DNA of 64,000 nt from Nostoc sp. NMS9. GTDB taxonomy: Bacteria > Cyanobacteriota > Cyanobacteriia > Cyanobacteriales > Nostocaceae. The position numbers and the translations under genes were made by a program. The notes beneath the pieces are model-generated. The model was not told the DNA's origin. It did not search any database and saw nothing but the letters and a program-made list of their open reading frames with translations. The DNA is taken from the NCBI RefSeq assembly GCF_017114995.1, contig NZ_JABXKL010000092.1, positions 62,001-126,000 of the forward strand, written 5' to 3'. This document shows positions 1 through 8,479 of this stretch, piece by piece (positions within the stretch are counted from its first letter, which is position 1; each line of letters opens with the position of its first letter).

Positions 1-1
1 T

Positions 2-1429
2 TGTTCGACTAGACGCCCCAACTCCACTGCCGCCACCGAACCGATGCTACAGGATATTTTGGCTGCGGGAACTCGCTGGGTAACGATTTTTGGCAAGTCT
101 TGGGATTTACATGTGACAACAGGACTCAAGACGACATTAGAAGAAAATTTGGCGATGATTCGTGACACCATTGAGTACCTCCGTTCTCAAGGTCGTCGCA
201 TTATCTACGATGCCGAACATTGGTTTGATGGCTATAAGCACAATCGAGATTATGCTTTACAGACATTAGAGGCTGCGATCGCATCTGGTGCGGAATGGCT
301 AGTCCTCTGTGATACTAATGGTGGCACTTTACCCCATGAAATTAGCCAAATTGTTCAAGATGTCATTAGTCATTTGTCATTTGTCATTTGTCAAGAACCA
401 ATGACTGAGGACAAAGGACAAAGGACAATTCCCAAAATTGGAATTCATACTCATAACGATTCGGAAATGGCGGTTGCTAACGCAATAGCCGCCGTGATGG
501 CAGGGGCAAAGATGGTACAGGGTACAATTAACGGTTATGGTGAACGTTGCGGTAATGCTAACCTTTGTTCGTTAATTCCCAATTTACAACTGAAGGCGGG
601 TTACAGTTGTATCACAGAAGACCAGCTCACACAACTTACAGAAGCTAGTCGTTTTGTGAGTGAGGTGGTCAACCTTGCGCCAGATGAACACGCTCCTTTT
701 GTGGGACGTTCGGCTTTTGCCCACAAGGGCGGTATTCATGTATCAGCGGTAGAACGTAATCCCCTGACTTACGAACACATTCAGCCGGAACAAGTCGGGA
801 ATCGTCGCCGCATCGTGATTTCGGAACAGTCTGGACTCAGCAATGTTTTAGCCAAAGCCCGCAGTTTTGGCATTGAATTGGATCAACAAAAGGCAGAGGC
901 TAGAGAAATTCTCCAGCGCCTCAAAGATTTGGAGAGTGAGGGATTTCAATTTGAAGCAGCAGAGGCCAGTTTTGTGCTGTTGATGCACGAAGCTTTGGGA
1001 GGCCGCCAGAAGTTTTTTGAAGTCAAAGGTTTTCAAGTCCACTGTGACTTGATTGAGGGGAAAGAAACTAGCAATGCCCTAGCTACAGTCAAAGTCGCTG
1101 TTGATGGGAAAAATATTTTGGAAGCGGCAGAAGGTAACGGGCCTGTGGCAGCTTTGGATGCAGCTTTACGCAAGGCTTTGGTGAACTTTTATCCCCAAAT
1201 TGCAACTTTTGATTTGACAGATTACAAAGTGCGGATTCTCAACGGACATACGGGCACTGCGGCGAAAACCCGTGTGTTGGTAGAATCAGGCAATGGTCGT
1301 CAACGCTGGACGACAGTAGGGGTTTCCACCAATATTTTGGCGGCTTCCTATCAAGCGGTGGTAGAGGGATTGGAATACGGTTTATTGTTACATTCCCAAG
1401 CAGAAGCAGCTTTAAAAGCTTCTAGTTGA
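2..1429 (+). CDS. cimA: Citramalate synthase (5'-truncated by window edge)
   Basis: This is a LeuA/CimA-family Claisen-condensing acyltransferase that makes (R)-citramalate from pyruvate and acetyl-CoA for isoleucine synthesis. The frame is open to the window edge, and residues before the first ATG (codons for RRPNSTAATEP) match the family, so the true start lies outside the window. The TIM-barrel part shows the motifs IYDAEHWFDGYK, CDTNGGTLPHE and the metal-binding HTHND. The C-terminal LeuA-type regulatory domain (GKNILEAAEGNGPVAALDAA, then NGHTGTAAKTRVLVESG) is complete. An in-frame block between HEISQIVQD and PKIGIHTHND is built from cyanobacterial repeat DNA. A perfect palindrome follows the stop as a likely terminator. 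The family call is secure; CimA rather than 2-isopropylmalate synthase rests on overall resemblance. Confidence 0.93.
   Translation, partial: CSTRRPNSTAATEPMLQDILAAGTRWVTIFGKSWDLHVTTGLKTTLEENLAMIRDTIEYLRSQGRRIIYDAEHWFDGYKHNRDYALQTLEAAIASGAEWLVLCDTNGGTLPHEISQIVQDVISHLSFVICQEPMTEDKGQRTIPKIGIHTHNDSEMAVANAIAAVMAGAKMVQGTINGYGERCGNANLCSLIPNLQLKAGYSCITEDQLTQLTEASRFVSEVVNLAPDEHAPFVGRSAFAHKGGIHVSAVERNPLTYEHIQPEQVGNRRRIVISEQSGLSNVLAKARSFGIELDQQKAEAREILQRLKDLESEGFQFEAAEASFVLLMHEALGGRQKFFEVKGFQVHCDLIEGKETSNALATVKVAVDGKNILEAAEGNGPVAALDAALRKALVNFYPQIATFDLTDYKVRILNGHTGTAAKTRVLVESGNGRQRWTTVGVSTNILAASYQAVVEGLEYGLLLHSQAEAALKASS
361..427 (+). repeat. STRR-type repeat inserted in frame inside cimA
   Basis: Directly repeated TCATTTG heptamers are followed by the inverse GACAAAGGACAAAGGAC, an arm-and-arm arrangement identical in style to the intergenic repeats at 8480-8572, 19617-19650 and 53285-53312. 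Here it lies inside the citramalate synthase reading frame and adds about 22 residues (VISHLSFVICQEPMTEDKGQ) in a surface loop ahead of the HTHND metal motif. Confidence 0.75.
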
Positions 1430-1474
1430 CAAAAGGGATATGTAGTGTAGGGAAAGTTTGCGTTTTTGGATGAA

Positions 1475-1498
1475 AAGGGGAAGCGATCGCTTCCCCTT
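1475..1498 (+). terminator. Palindromic terminator-like hairpin after cimA
   Basis: A 24-nt perfect palindrome, AAGGGGAAGCGATCGC followed by TTCCCCTT, has the HIP1 octamer at its centre. It lies 46 nt after the cimA stop. There is no long T-tract, so termination is inferred from position and stem strength. Confidence 0.5.
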
Positions 1499-1641
1499 CT
1501 ATTAAAACAATTAGATAAGTATGCTTTTCAAGTCTTAACGATGGTCGGGGAGGGGTATTCTAGCCGCCAGATCGCCCAGCAGTTTATCTAAGTTATAAGA
1601 CAGTAAAAGATATTGTGGAACGGTTTTCTCACTGGCGATAA
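1499..1641 (+). pseudogene. Remnant of a LuxR/NarL-type helix-turn-helix gene
   Basis: Reading from 1499 gives LLLKQLDKYAFQVLTMVGEG then YSSRQIAQQF, a LuxR-type HTH. After a frame change the sequence continues as TVKDIVERFSHWR and a stop at 1639-1641. Together these cover the C-terminal DNA-binding domain of a response regulator. No start, receiver domain or intact frame is left, so it is a decayed fragment. No other gene in this stretch uses these frames. Confidence 0.6.
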
Positions 1642-1744
1642 AATGAAGAGAATTTTCAATCCCCCAGTACCTCTGTTATACGTAAAACTCTCTTGCTTTC
1701 AACTTAAAAGCTATTAATCCATCTTGCAGTATATGACGTAAAAC

Positions 1745-1893
1745 CAAAAACCGCACTTATAAGTGTCAGTGCGGCTTTGAGTCCCACAGAAATGGGGTTG
1801 GCTTTATCAATATTCGTAGACAGGATCTGGGATGTTTCGATGTTCCAGTACTTGGGGTTATGACATCCCCCACTGGTTTAAGGTTCCATCCTT
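1745..1893 (-). ncRNA. Candidate structured small RNA (unassigned)
   Basis: On the minus strand a promoter-like pair (TTGAGT at 1927-1922, 16-nt spacer, TATAGT at 1905-1900) precedes about 150 nt of non-coding sequence. That stretch ends in a strong intrinsic terminator: stem CCGCACT/AGTGCGG at 1774-1751, then five U. Inside, CCAGT pairs with ACTGG around a GGG/CCC stem, and GGGATGT can instead pair with ACATCCC. The first bases AGGAT can pair with ATCCT near 1831. It lies downstream of infC but beyond that gene's own terminator-like hairpin. I cannot place it in a named RNA family; a 6S-like RNA or a 3'-UTR-derived RNA are alternatives. Confidence 0.4.
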
Positions 1894-1936
1894 ATCTCCA
1901 CTATAGCTTTGTGCAAGCGTGACTCAATGCACAACG

Positions 1937-1966
1937 AAAAAATCCCCTTGCTGTCTTGAATGGGGA
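1937..1966 (-). terminator. Intrinsic terminator of infC
   Basis: Read on the minus strand, TCCCC and GGGGA form a short GC stem around a loop of about 13 nt, followed by TTTTTT. It sits about 100 nt beyond the infC stop codon. Confidence 0.5.
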
Positions 1967-2063
1967 GAATGTCAATGTTTTTTCCATAGAAGCTACAGTA
2001 TTGCTTCCGGGTTTTTTCGTTCTTTAGCTGTTACAAATATATCCTCCAGCGATCGCCAGATAA

Positions 2064-2555
2064 CTAGGCAGGAATGACTTGAACAACTAGGGCGCGTTTA
2101 TCCAGCGACTGGATTTTACCTACTTGACTGAGATCGTTTGCAATTCGGTCTAGCAGTTCTCCCGCTTTGTCACGATATTGATGTTCTCGGCCTCGTAAAC
2201 GAATGGCAAACTTGACAGAATCGCCTTTACTTAACCACTCACCTGCTTGTTCAATGCGTAAATTGTAATCAGCCACACCCACGTTTAGACCGAATCGAAC
2301 TTCCTTTACTGTGGGTCTAGCACTTTGGCTCTGACGTTTTTTCTTTTGATACTGTAGCTTGCCATAGTTGAGAATCTTCGCGATTGGAGCGTCTTTACCT
2401 TGAGAGACTACAACTAAGTCAAGCTCTAAGCTTTCGGCTAGCTGTAAAGCCTCATTGGTGTCGATCAGACCACGATTGTTATTCTCATGGTCAATCAAGA
2501 AGACGCTAGGTGACTTGATTTGTGAATTAATCAGTTGCTTTTGGATTGCGATAAT
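2064..2555 (-). CDS. infC: Translation initiation factor IF-3 (divergent copy, AUU start)
   Basis: IF-3 binds the 30S subunit, blocks premature 50S joining and proofreads initiator tRNA and start codons. The N-domain signature is EALQLAESLELDLVVVSQG. The linker is KILNYGKLQYQKKKRQSQ. The C-domain runs from VKEVRFGLNVGVADYN to GKIQSLDKRALVVQVIPA. The longest ATG/GTG/TTG start (TTG at 2498) cuts into the N-domain. Nineteen codons upstream at 2555 lies ATT with AGGAG six nt before it, and the added residues (IIAIQKQLINSQIKSPSVF) fit IF-3, giving 163 aa. AUU is the start that E. coli infC uses for autoregulation. The sequence is divergent, so it may be a second IF-3 copy. The helicase gene diverges from its upstream side. 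Confidence 0.88.
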   Translation of the reverse strand: MIAIQKQLINSQIKSPSVFLIDHENNNRGLIDTNEALQLAESLELDLVVVSQGKDAPIAKILNYGKLQYQKKKRQSQSARPTVKEVRFGLNVGVADYNLRIEQAGEWLSKGDSVKFAIRLRGREHQYRDKAGELLDRIANDLSQVGKIQSLDKRALVVQVIPA

Positions 2556-2793
2556 GAATTTCTCCTATTTGTTCAATACTTTGCTTTACAAGCAGGTAAT
2601 GCCAATTTAACACAACACTGAATCAGAGCAACTTTAACAACACAAAGGATAGCAATCTGTTAGAATGAACTACTGCGGCACTCGCTCTTCAGTCTTTGCG
2701 CTACTGCCCATCCAGCTTTTCAATGATTTTTTATCCGTCCGCCTAAGACTGACGCCTTCATTGGCGACAGGCCGATGTTATTTTTGGAGTCTT
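2556..2793. promoter_or_regulatory. Divergent promoter and leader region, infC / DEAD-box helicase
   Basis: A 238-bp gap separates two translation and RNA-remodelling genes facing apart, so both promoters must lie here. The helicase frame stays open through the last 130 nt, but GGAG at 2786-2789 before the ATG at 2794 argues that this part is an untranslated leader. Long leaders are usual for cold-regulated helicase genes. I see no clear riboswitch or operator. Confidence 0.4.
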
Positions 2794-4134
2794 ATGTCTT
2801 TTTCCGATCTCGGCTTGTCCAATGAAATTATCCGTGCTGTTACCGAACGAGGGTACACGGAACCCACGCCAATCCAGATGCAGTCGATTCCTGCTGTCTT
2901 GTCGGGTAGAGATTTATTAGCTGGGGCACAAACTGGTACTGGAAAGACCGCTAGTTTTACACTGCCGCTCTTGCATCGATTGTCGTCTAACAAGAGCAAA
3001 GGTACGCCTAATGGATACCCACCAATCCGGGCGTTGATTCTCACCCCGACTCGCGAACTCGCTGCCCAAGTGGAAGAAAGTGTGCGCGAGTACGGCAAGT
3101 ACTTAAATCTCAACTCGATGGTGATGTTTGGTGGAGTCGGCATTAATCTACAAAAACAGCGTTTGAGGAGTCGAGTGGATATTTTGGTCGCTACTCCAGG
3201 GCGACTGCTAGACCACGTACAGCAGGGTACGCTGAATTTATCGCAGATTGAGGTTTTGGTGCTGGATGAAGCCGATCGGATGCTGGATATGGGTTTTATT
3301 AATGATATCCGCCGTATCCTCTCACTCCTGCCCAAACAGCGACAGAATTTGTTATTCTTCGCTACTTTCTCAGACAAGATTAAGGCACTGGCCGCCGGAC
3401 TACTCAATCACCCAACGATGATTGAAGTAGCACGCCGCAACATTACCGCCGACACGATCGCACAGAAAGTCTACCAGGTAGACCGTGACAAGAAACGCCA
3501 ATTACTGGCTCATCTGATTCGGCGAGATAATTGGTATCAAGTGCTAGTGTTCACTCGCACTAAGTATGGTGCTGACCGTTTGGTGAAGCAGTTGGGCGAA
3601 GACCGGATTCAAGCCTTGGCAATCCACGGTAATAAAAGCCAGCCGGTGCGTACTAACGCTCTGGCAAAGTTCAAAAATGGCAGCTTACAGGTATTGGTGG
3701 CGACAGATATTGCTGCTAGGGGTCTTGACATCAGCGAACTGCCCCATGTTGTTAACTTTGATTTGCCCAATGTACCAGAAGATTATGTTCATCGCATTGG
3801 GCGCACCGGTCGCGCTGGCGCATCAGGTGAAGCTGTATCGCTGGTGTGCATCGATGAACAGCATCTATTGACAGATATCGAAAAACTGATTGAGCAGCGC
3901 TTACCGAAGGAAGTGGTTGCTGGTTTTGCGCCCAACCCCGATACCAACCCCGAACCAATCCCAAATGGACGGCAACACAGAGCCAAGCCTGGAGGTGATA
4001 AGCGTCCGGCTCGTACTCCTAAACCTTTACCACAGATATCGGCTAAACGTAAAGCAGCCCCACCTGCCACCAATGGCGAGAAACCTGGCGCTCGTTCATC
4101 TGGATCGCGCCGTTCTGCTAAACGCGATCGCTGA
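2794..4134 (+). CDS. DEAD-box ATP-dependent RNA helicase (RhlE/Crh type)
   Basis: This is an ATP-driven RNA duplex remodeller of about 446 aa. All core motifs occur in order: Q motif PTPIQ, Walker A AQTGTGKT, PTRELAAQ, TPGRLLD, DEAD, motif III, VLVFTRT, TDIAARGLD and HRIGRTGRAG. A basic, Pro/Lys/Arg-rich tail of about 75 residues probably contacts RNA. Motif III reads FAT instead of the usual SAT (context LLFFATFSD), which is worth noting because this motif couples ATPase to unwinding. The start at 2794 (MSFSDLGLS) is preferred over the upstream ATG at 2665 because of its ribosome-binding site and because family members begin there. The divergent IF-3 gene suggests a shared cold-stress or translation role. 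Confidence 0.93.
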   Translation: MSFSDLGLSNEIIRAVTERGYTEPTPIQMQSIPAVLSGRDLLAGAQTGTGKTASFTLPLLHRLSSNKSKGTPNGYPPIRALILTPTRELAAQVEESVREYGKYLNLNSMVMFGGVGINLQKQRLRSRVDILVATPGRLLDHVQQGTLNLSQIEVLVLDEADRMLDMGFINDIRRILSLLPKQRQNLLFFATFSDKIKALAAGLLNHPTMIEVARRNITADTIAQKVYQVDRDKKRQLLAHLIRRDNWYQVLVFTRTKYGADRLVKQLGEDRIQALAIHGNKSQPVRTNALAKFKNGSLQVLVATDIAARGLDISELPHVVNFDLPNVPEDYVHRIGRTGRAGASGEAVSLVCIDEQHLLTDIEKLIEQRLPKEVVAGFAPNPDTNPEPIPNGRQHRAKPGGDKRPARTPKPLPQISAKRKAAPPATNGEKPGARSSGSRRSAKRDR

Positions 4135-4555
4135 TATTCGTTAGCTGTTCAATAGATCGATTTTTCACGGGTTCTGGAAAACCTCACTTCTATTCCTCTG
4201 GCCTACAAATTTTCGGTGTACACACAAGTCTTTATAGAGTTGTGCCAGAAACTTTTATCCTGCCAATCCCCTCTGAATATTAAGTCTGGTTAATCACTTA
4301 TGATTACCGACTCTGTGCAAAAATCCCAAAAGCCTCTTTCCCCCTGCAAGAACTGCGGTCTAAATGATAAGTCTTTAGCCGGACACGATATGAACTGAAA
4401 CTCTAGCAAAATTGCCTCATTCAATGTAATATCTGTCACATACAGTTGTCGGAATGCAGTTAACAGTGTCATAAACAAAAGGTGAAGGTTAACCTGTAGG
4501 GTATAACTTACCTTAGAGTTGCTTGACCTCTAGCTTCGATGGATCTATCACACTC
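4135..4555. other. Intergenic region without a recognised gene
   Basis: This 421-bp stretch separates the helicase from the cyclase. A 62-codon minus-strand frame near 4290-4478 has no family resemblance and no ribosome-binding site. The promoter of the cyclase gene should lie in the right half. I see no repeats or hairpins of note. Confidence 0.5.
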
Positions 4556-6196
4556 ATGACTGAACTTACGCTACGCCTACAAGAGGGAGATACCGAGACA
4601 ACGATCGCAGTTGACCAAGATGTATTTACAATTGGCCGTTTGCCGGAATGTAACTTGTACTTACCTTTTGGTGGAGTATCTCGCACCCATGCTCGCTTGG
4701 TAAAAACGGTTGACGGTGTGTGGACTATTGAGGATCTGGGCAGCAAAAACGGGACGCAAGTCAATAAATATCTTGTTAACTATCCCCAAGAGTTACATCA
4801 CGGCGATATCATTTGGCTGGGCAATATCAGCCTGGTTGTACTGCTCACAACCCCTGTTTCTCAACCGACACCTGAGTATCCCGGAATTTCGGACATTAAT
4901 GAGCAAAGAACCATCCTTCATAATGTTGAACAATTACAACAGCAATGGATTGCAGCTGATAGTAAAGATGGCAACATCAATAATAAGGACAAAACTATTG
5001 CCCGTCTCAAAGACTTAGTGGACATAGCGAAAAATCTTTGTGCAGCCGCGTCTATAGAAGAGATTTTTTCTCAGGTGCAGCAAGTAGTTTTTCGTTACCT
5101 TGATAGTATCGATCGCTTGGCATTATTAATTGATGTCAATGGTTGCGGCCAGTTGGAATTAATGAATGCTGCCACTAGAAATGTTTCCCAACACAAACAT
5201 CTCCCTTCTGATGGTAGTTGGATTAGTCGTAGTATCTGTCAAAAGGTCTTTGACGAAAAAGTAGTCATTCAAACCGGTGATACTCATCTGGATGAACGGT
5301 TTGCTAGCGAACAGAGTATTTTAGTCAAAGGCATTCGTAGCGCGATGGCGGTGCCTTTATGGGATGAAAATAAAGTTGTGGGCGTACTGTATGCCGATGC
5401 CAATTTTTCTTCTTACCATTGGGCAAATGAAGGTGAAGAAGAATTGAGCTTTTTTTCAGCTTTAGCAAACCTTGTAGCTTCTAGTGTGCAGCGTTGGCTA
5501 CTGGTAGAGAAACTCAAAACTGAAGAGATGATTCGTCACCGACTAGAACGTTATCATTCTCCAGCAGTTGTACAGCAGTTGATATCTGTAGGCGGATTAC
5601 CGAGTGGTCGTTTAGCTCCCGCTGAGAGCGAAATCAGTATTTTGTTTGCTGATTTAGTTGGCTTTACGGCAATTTCTGAAAGGTTAACACCAACTGCGAT
5701 CGCTCAACTATTAAATAATTTATTTGAAGAAATGCTAAAAGAAGTGTTTGGTTACGGCGGCACTTTAGATAAGTATATTGGCGATTGTATTATGGCATTT
5801 TTTGGCGCTCCAGAACCGCAAGTAGATCATGCCGATCGCGCTGTTACTGCTGCCAAAGGAATGCTCACTCGTCTTGAACATCTTAATGCCAATGGTTTTT
5901 GGCACGAACCCCTGCAATTACGTATTGCGATTAATAGCGGTAAAGCTGTGGTGGGAGATGTCGGTAGTTCCCAAAGGGTAGATTATACAGCATTAGGCGC
6001 AACAATTAATCTTGCTGCTCGGATGGAAGCAGTTTGTCCCCCTAGCGAATGCGTGATTAGTGAAGCCACCCATACAATGCTTTCACAACCCTCAGACTTC
6101 CAAGAAATGGGAGATTATCGTTTCAAAGGTATTGAGCGATTAGTTAAGGTTTATCAGACAAAATTGCAGCCAGTGCCAACAATTATTAGTTACTAA
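4556..6196 (+). CDS. Adenylate cyclase with FHA and GAF domains
   Basis: The protein makes cAMP from ATP. Domain order over 546 aa is an FHA domain (about 20-110: FTIGRLPECN, SRTHARL, LGSKNGTQVN) that should bind phosphothreonine, a GAF domain (about 160-320), and a class III cyclase catalytic domain (about 365-535). The catalytic domain shows the two metal aspartates (FADLVGFT, IGDCIMAFFG), the adenine-selecting Lys in LDKYIGD, and the transition-state Asn/Arg in NLAARME. This layout resembles CyaD of Anabaena, but I do not assign the name. An in-frame TTG at 4523 would add 11 residues; ATG 4556 (MTELTLRL) fits the FHA start better. It converges on the Uma2 gene with a 4-bp overlap. Confidence 0.9.
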   Translation: MTELTLRLQEGDTETTIAVDQDVFTIGRLPECNLYLPFGGVSRTHARLVKTVDGVWTIEDLGSKNGTQVNKYLVNYPQELHHGDIIWLGNISLVVLLTTPVSQPTPEYPGISDINEQRTILHNVEQLQQQWIAADSKDGNINNKDKTIARLKDLVDIAKNLCAAASIEEIFSQVQQVVFRYLDSIDRLALLIDVNGCGQLELMNAATRNVSQHKHLPSDGSWISRSICQKVFDEKVVIQTGDTHLDERFASEQSILVKGIRSAMAVPLWDENKVVGVLYADANFSSYHWANEGEEELSFFSALANLVASSVQRWLLVEKLKTEEMIRHRLERYHSPAVVQQLISVGGLPSGRLAPAESEISILFADLVGFTAISERLTPTAIAQLLNNLFEEMLKEVFGYGGTLDKYIGDCIMAFFGAPEPQVDHADRAVTAAKGMLTRLEHLNANGFWHEPLQLRIAINSGKAVVGDVGSSQRVDYTALGATINLAARMEAVCPPSECVISEATHTMLSQPSDFQEMGDYRFKGIERLVKVYQTKLQPVPTIISY

Positions 6197-6852
6197 CCCA
6201 AGTTGCGTGTTACACAACTTGGGTTGTTAGATAAAGATTTGCCAACCCGAAAAATTTGCTCTGCGGTCAAATTCAACTGTGGAAAAGTTGGCGACTGAAT
6301 CCGGTCATCTCCTCGAAATTTACTAATGCGATACTCACCTTCTTCTAAACAGCAAACCAAAATAGTAGGTTGTTTGGGCTTACCAATAAATTCCCTACCG
6401 CCCAATGCAGCATAATCAATAATCCAGTGTTCAGGAATTCCCATTTGTTCATAGTCGGCGTATTTTTTCAGATAATCATCACGCCAATTAGTACTCACTA
6501 CCTCAACCAATAAAGAAATAGATGCTGCTTGACTAACAGTTGATTCTTTTTTCCACAGAGGTTCATTAATTAAATTAGGAAGATTTAGGAGTAGCACATC
6601 TGGCGAGTAAGCTGATTCGTTTTCAAGTGGTTTAACTAATACTGTTTTTGGTATACCATAGGGCAGACTGAGGCGACTATATTCTAAAGTAATTTTTGTA
6701 GATAAAAATACAACAACCTCTTCATGGTCGTCTGTTGGTTGGGGCATTTCGACTACTACTCCATCATATAGTTCGTAACGTTTCCCTGTGTTATCTGGAT
6801 ATTTAGCAACGAATTCATCGAATGTAACTACTTTGCGTAAAGCTTGAGTCAT
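6193..6852 (-). CDS. Uma2 family (DUF820) restriction-endonuclease-like protein
   Basis: This 219-aa protein belongs to the Uma2 family, with a PD-(D/E)xK nuclease fold, which is greatly expanded in cyanobacteria and of unknown role. Family landmarks are RYELYDGVVVEMPQP near residue 25, the acidic YSPDVLLL, LLVEVVS with the second acidic residue, then KKYADYEQMGIPEHWIIDY carrying the Lys of the active site. All three catalytic positions appear intact, so this copy, unlike those at 19904 and 61741, looks functional. The last codons overlap the convergent cyclase gene. Confidence 0.85.
   Translation of the reverse strand: MTQALRKVVTFDEFVAKYPDNTGKRYELYDGVVVEMPQPTDDHEEVVVFLSTKITLEYSRLSLPYGIPKTVLVKPLENESAYSPDVLLLNLPNLINEPLWKKESTVSQAASISLLVEVVSTNWRDDYLKKYADYEQMGIPEHWIIDYAALGGREFIGKPKQPTILVCCLEEGEYRISKFRGDDRIQSPTFPQLNLTAEQIFRVGKSLSNNPSCVTRNLG
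6195..6225. terminator. Bidirectional terminator between convergent genes
   Basis: An 11-bp inverted repeat, AACCCAAGTTG and CAACTTGGGTT, with an 8-nt loop starts at the cyclase stop codon and lies inside the last codons of the Uma2 gene. It therefore serves both convergent genes. Confidence 0.65.
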
Positions 6853-7111
6853 AGCTTAATTCCTCTATGGCTTGTATGGTTGAGAATTGAAATGCTGCAA
6901 TTCTCTGAATTCTAGCAACTCTAATTGCATTTAATTTATCACTATTAATACCTATTGATTGGTATATTTTATTTCAAAAATAATTGCAAAATTGTAATAT
7001 TCAGCAACTAATTCTGGGTTAAAAGACTAGAATTTGGGTGGTAGCTTCCAGAATTGATCTGTGTAACACTAGGAAGCCTACCGAAGCTATTTTTTAACGG
7101 GAGGTCAGGTA
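6853..7111. promoter_or_regulatory. Divergent promoter region, Uma2 gene / gabD
   Basis: An AT-rich 259-bp gap between divergent genes. A short dyad ATACC...GGTAT sits at about 6948-6965. A strong ribosome-binding site, GGGAGGT, stands just before the gabD ATG. Confidence 0.35.
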
Positions 7112-8479
7112 ATGGCGATCGCCACCATTAATCCCGCCACTGGGGAGACGCTCAAAACCTTTGAGGCGCTCAATGACGCAGAAATTAACGCTAAACTCGA
7201 TTTGGCTAATCAGACTTTTGAACACTATCGTCAGACTAGTTTCTCTGAACGATCGCAGTGGCTGCAAAAAGCTGCTGATATTTTAGAGCAAGACAAAGCA
7301 GAATTTGCTAAGTTAATGACTCTAGAAATGGGTAAACCATTTAAAGCTGCGATCGCGGAAGTCGAAAAATGTGCCGTCGTCTGTCGCTACTATGCCGAAC
7401 ACGCCCCTGATTTTCTAGCTGATGTCAGTATAAAAACTGATGCCAACCAGAGTTTTGTACGTTATCAACCAATGGGTGCGATACTCGCGGTGATGCCGTG
7501 GAATTTTCCCTTTTGGCAAGTTTTTCGCTTTGCCGCACCAGCCCTGATGGCGGGGAATGTCGGCTTACTCAAACACGCTTCCAACGTGCCGCAGTGCGCC
7601 TTGGCAATTGAAGATATTATCCGACGGGCAGGTTTTCCTGAAGGTGCGTTTCAAACTCTATTAATAGGCGCTGCTAAAGTTGCTGATTTAATGGCTGATG
7701 ACCGCGTAAAAGCTGCTACCTTGACAGGAAGCGAACCAGCCGGCGCATCCCTCGCCGTCGCCGCCGGCAAACAAATTAAAAAAACAGTTTTGGAATTAGG
7801 AGGAAGTGACCCGTTTATTGTGTTAGAAAGTGCTGACTTAGAGACAGCAGTTGTCACAGCTACTACAGCGCGGATGTTAAATAACGGGCAATCATGTATT
7901 GCAGCGAAACGTTTTATTGTCGCAGAAGCGATCGCAGACAAATTTGAAAAATTGCTTTTAGAAAAATTTGAGGCGCTAAAAGTAGGCGATCCTATGCAAC
8001 CAGATACTGATTTAGGACCACTGGCAACACCTGGTATTCTCCAGGATTTAGATCAACAAGTGCAAGGTGCTATTAGCAGCGGTGGTAAAGTCATCACCGG
8101 TGGACACCCTTTATCAGATCGTCCTGGAAACTTTTATCCGCCAACGATTATCATAGATATCCCCACCGACACACCAATTGCCAAAGAAGAATTCTTTGGC
8201 CCGGTAGCCTTGTTATTCCGGGTTCCAGATATTGATGCTGCCATCAAACTTGCTAATGACTCACCCTTTGGCTTAGGTGCAAGTGCTTGGACAACCAATA
8301 ACCAAGAGAGCGATCGCTTAGTTGAGGAAATCGAAGCTGGTGCCGTGTTTATCAACAGTATGGTCAAATCCGATCCTCGGTTGCCCTTTGGTGGCATCAA
8401 GCGTTCTGGATATGGCAGAGAATTGAGTATCCAAGGTATACATGAGTTTGTCAATGTGAAAACCGTGTGGGTTAAATGA
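7112..8479 (+). CDS. gabD: Succinate-semialdehyde dehydrogenase
   Basis: The enzyme oxidises succinic semialdehyde to succinate with NAD(P)+. At 455 aa it has every aldehyde dehydrogenase landmark: Asn131 in PWNFPFW, cofactor Lys154 in LLKHASN, the general base Glu228 in LELGGSDP and the nucleophile Cys262 in NNGQSC. The KHA context is like the Sad/YneI-type enzymes. The next gene on the same strand encodes the 2-oxoglutarate decarboxylase that makes its substrate, the two-step bypass that closes the TCA cycle in cyanobacteria lacking 2-oxoglutarate dehydrogenase. The start is supported by GGGAGGT nine bases upstream. Confidence 0.93.
   Translation: MAIATINPATGETLKTFEALNDAEINAKLDLANQTFEHYRQTSFSERSQWLQKAADILEQDKAEFAKLMTLEMGKPFKAAIAEVEKCAVVCRYYAEHAPDFLADVSIKTDANQSFVRYQPMGAILAVMPWNFPFWQVFRFAAPALMAGNVGLLKHASNVPQCALAIEDIIRRAGFPEGAFQTLLIGAAKVADLMADDRVKAATLTGSEPAGASLAVAAGKQIKKTVLELGGSDPFIVLESADLETAVVTATTARMLNNGQSCIAAKRFIVAEAIADKFEKLLLEKFEALKVGDPMQPDTDLGPLATPGILQDLDQQVQGAISSGGKVITGGHPLSDRPGNFYPPTIIIDIPTDTPIAKEEFFGPVALLFRVPDIDAAIKLANDSPFGLGASAWTTNNQESDRLVEEIEAGAVFINSMVKSDPRLPFGGIKRSGYGRELSIQGIHEFVNVKTVWVK

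Noticed and set aside
1745..1893. Naming the candidate RNA as 6S RNA, tmRNA or SRP RNA
   Set aside because: It lacks the tRNA-like ends of tmRNA and the conserved SRP loop. A 6S-type closing stem between 5' and 3' ends is not evident, because the 3' end is a separate terminator.
4290..4478. 62-codon minus-strand frame in the helicase-cyclase gap
   Set aside because: No family resemblance, no ribosome-binding site, and composition like non-coding DNA.
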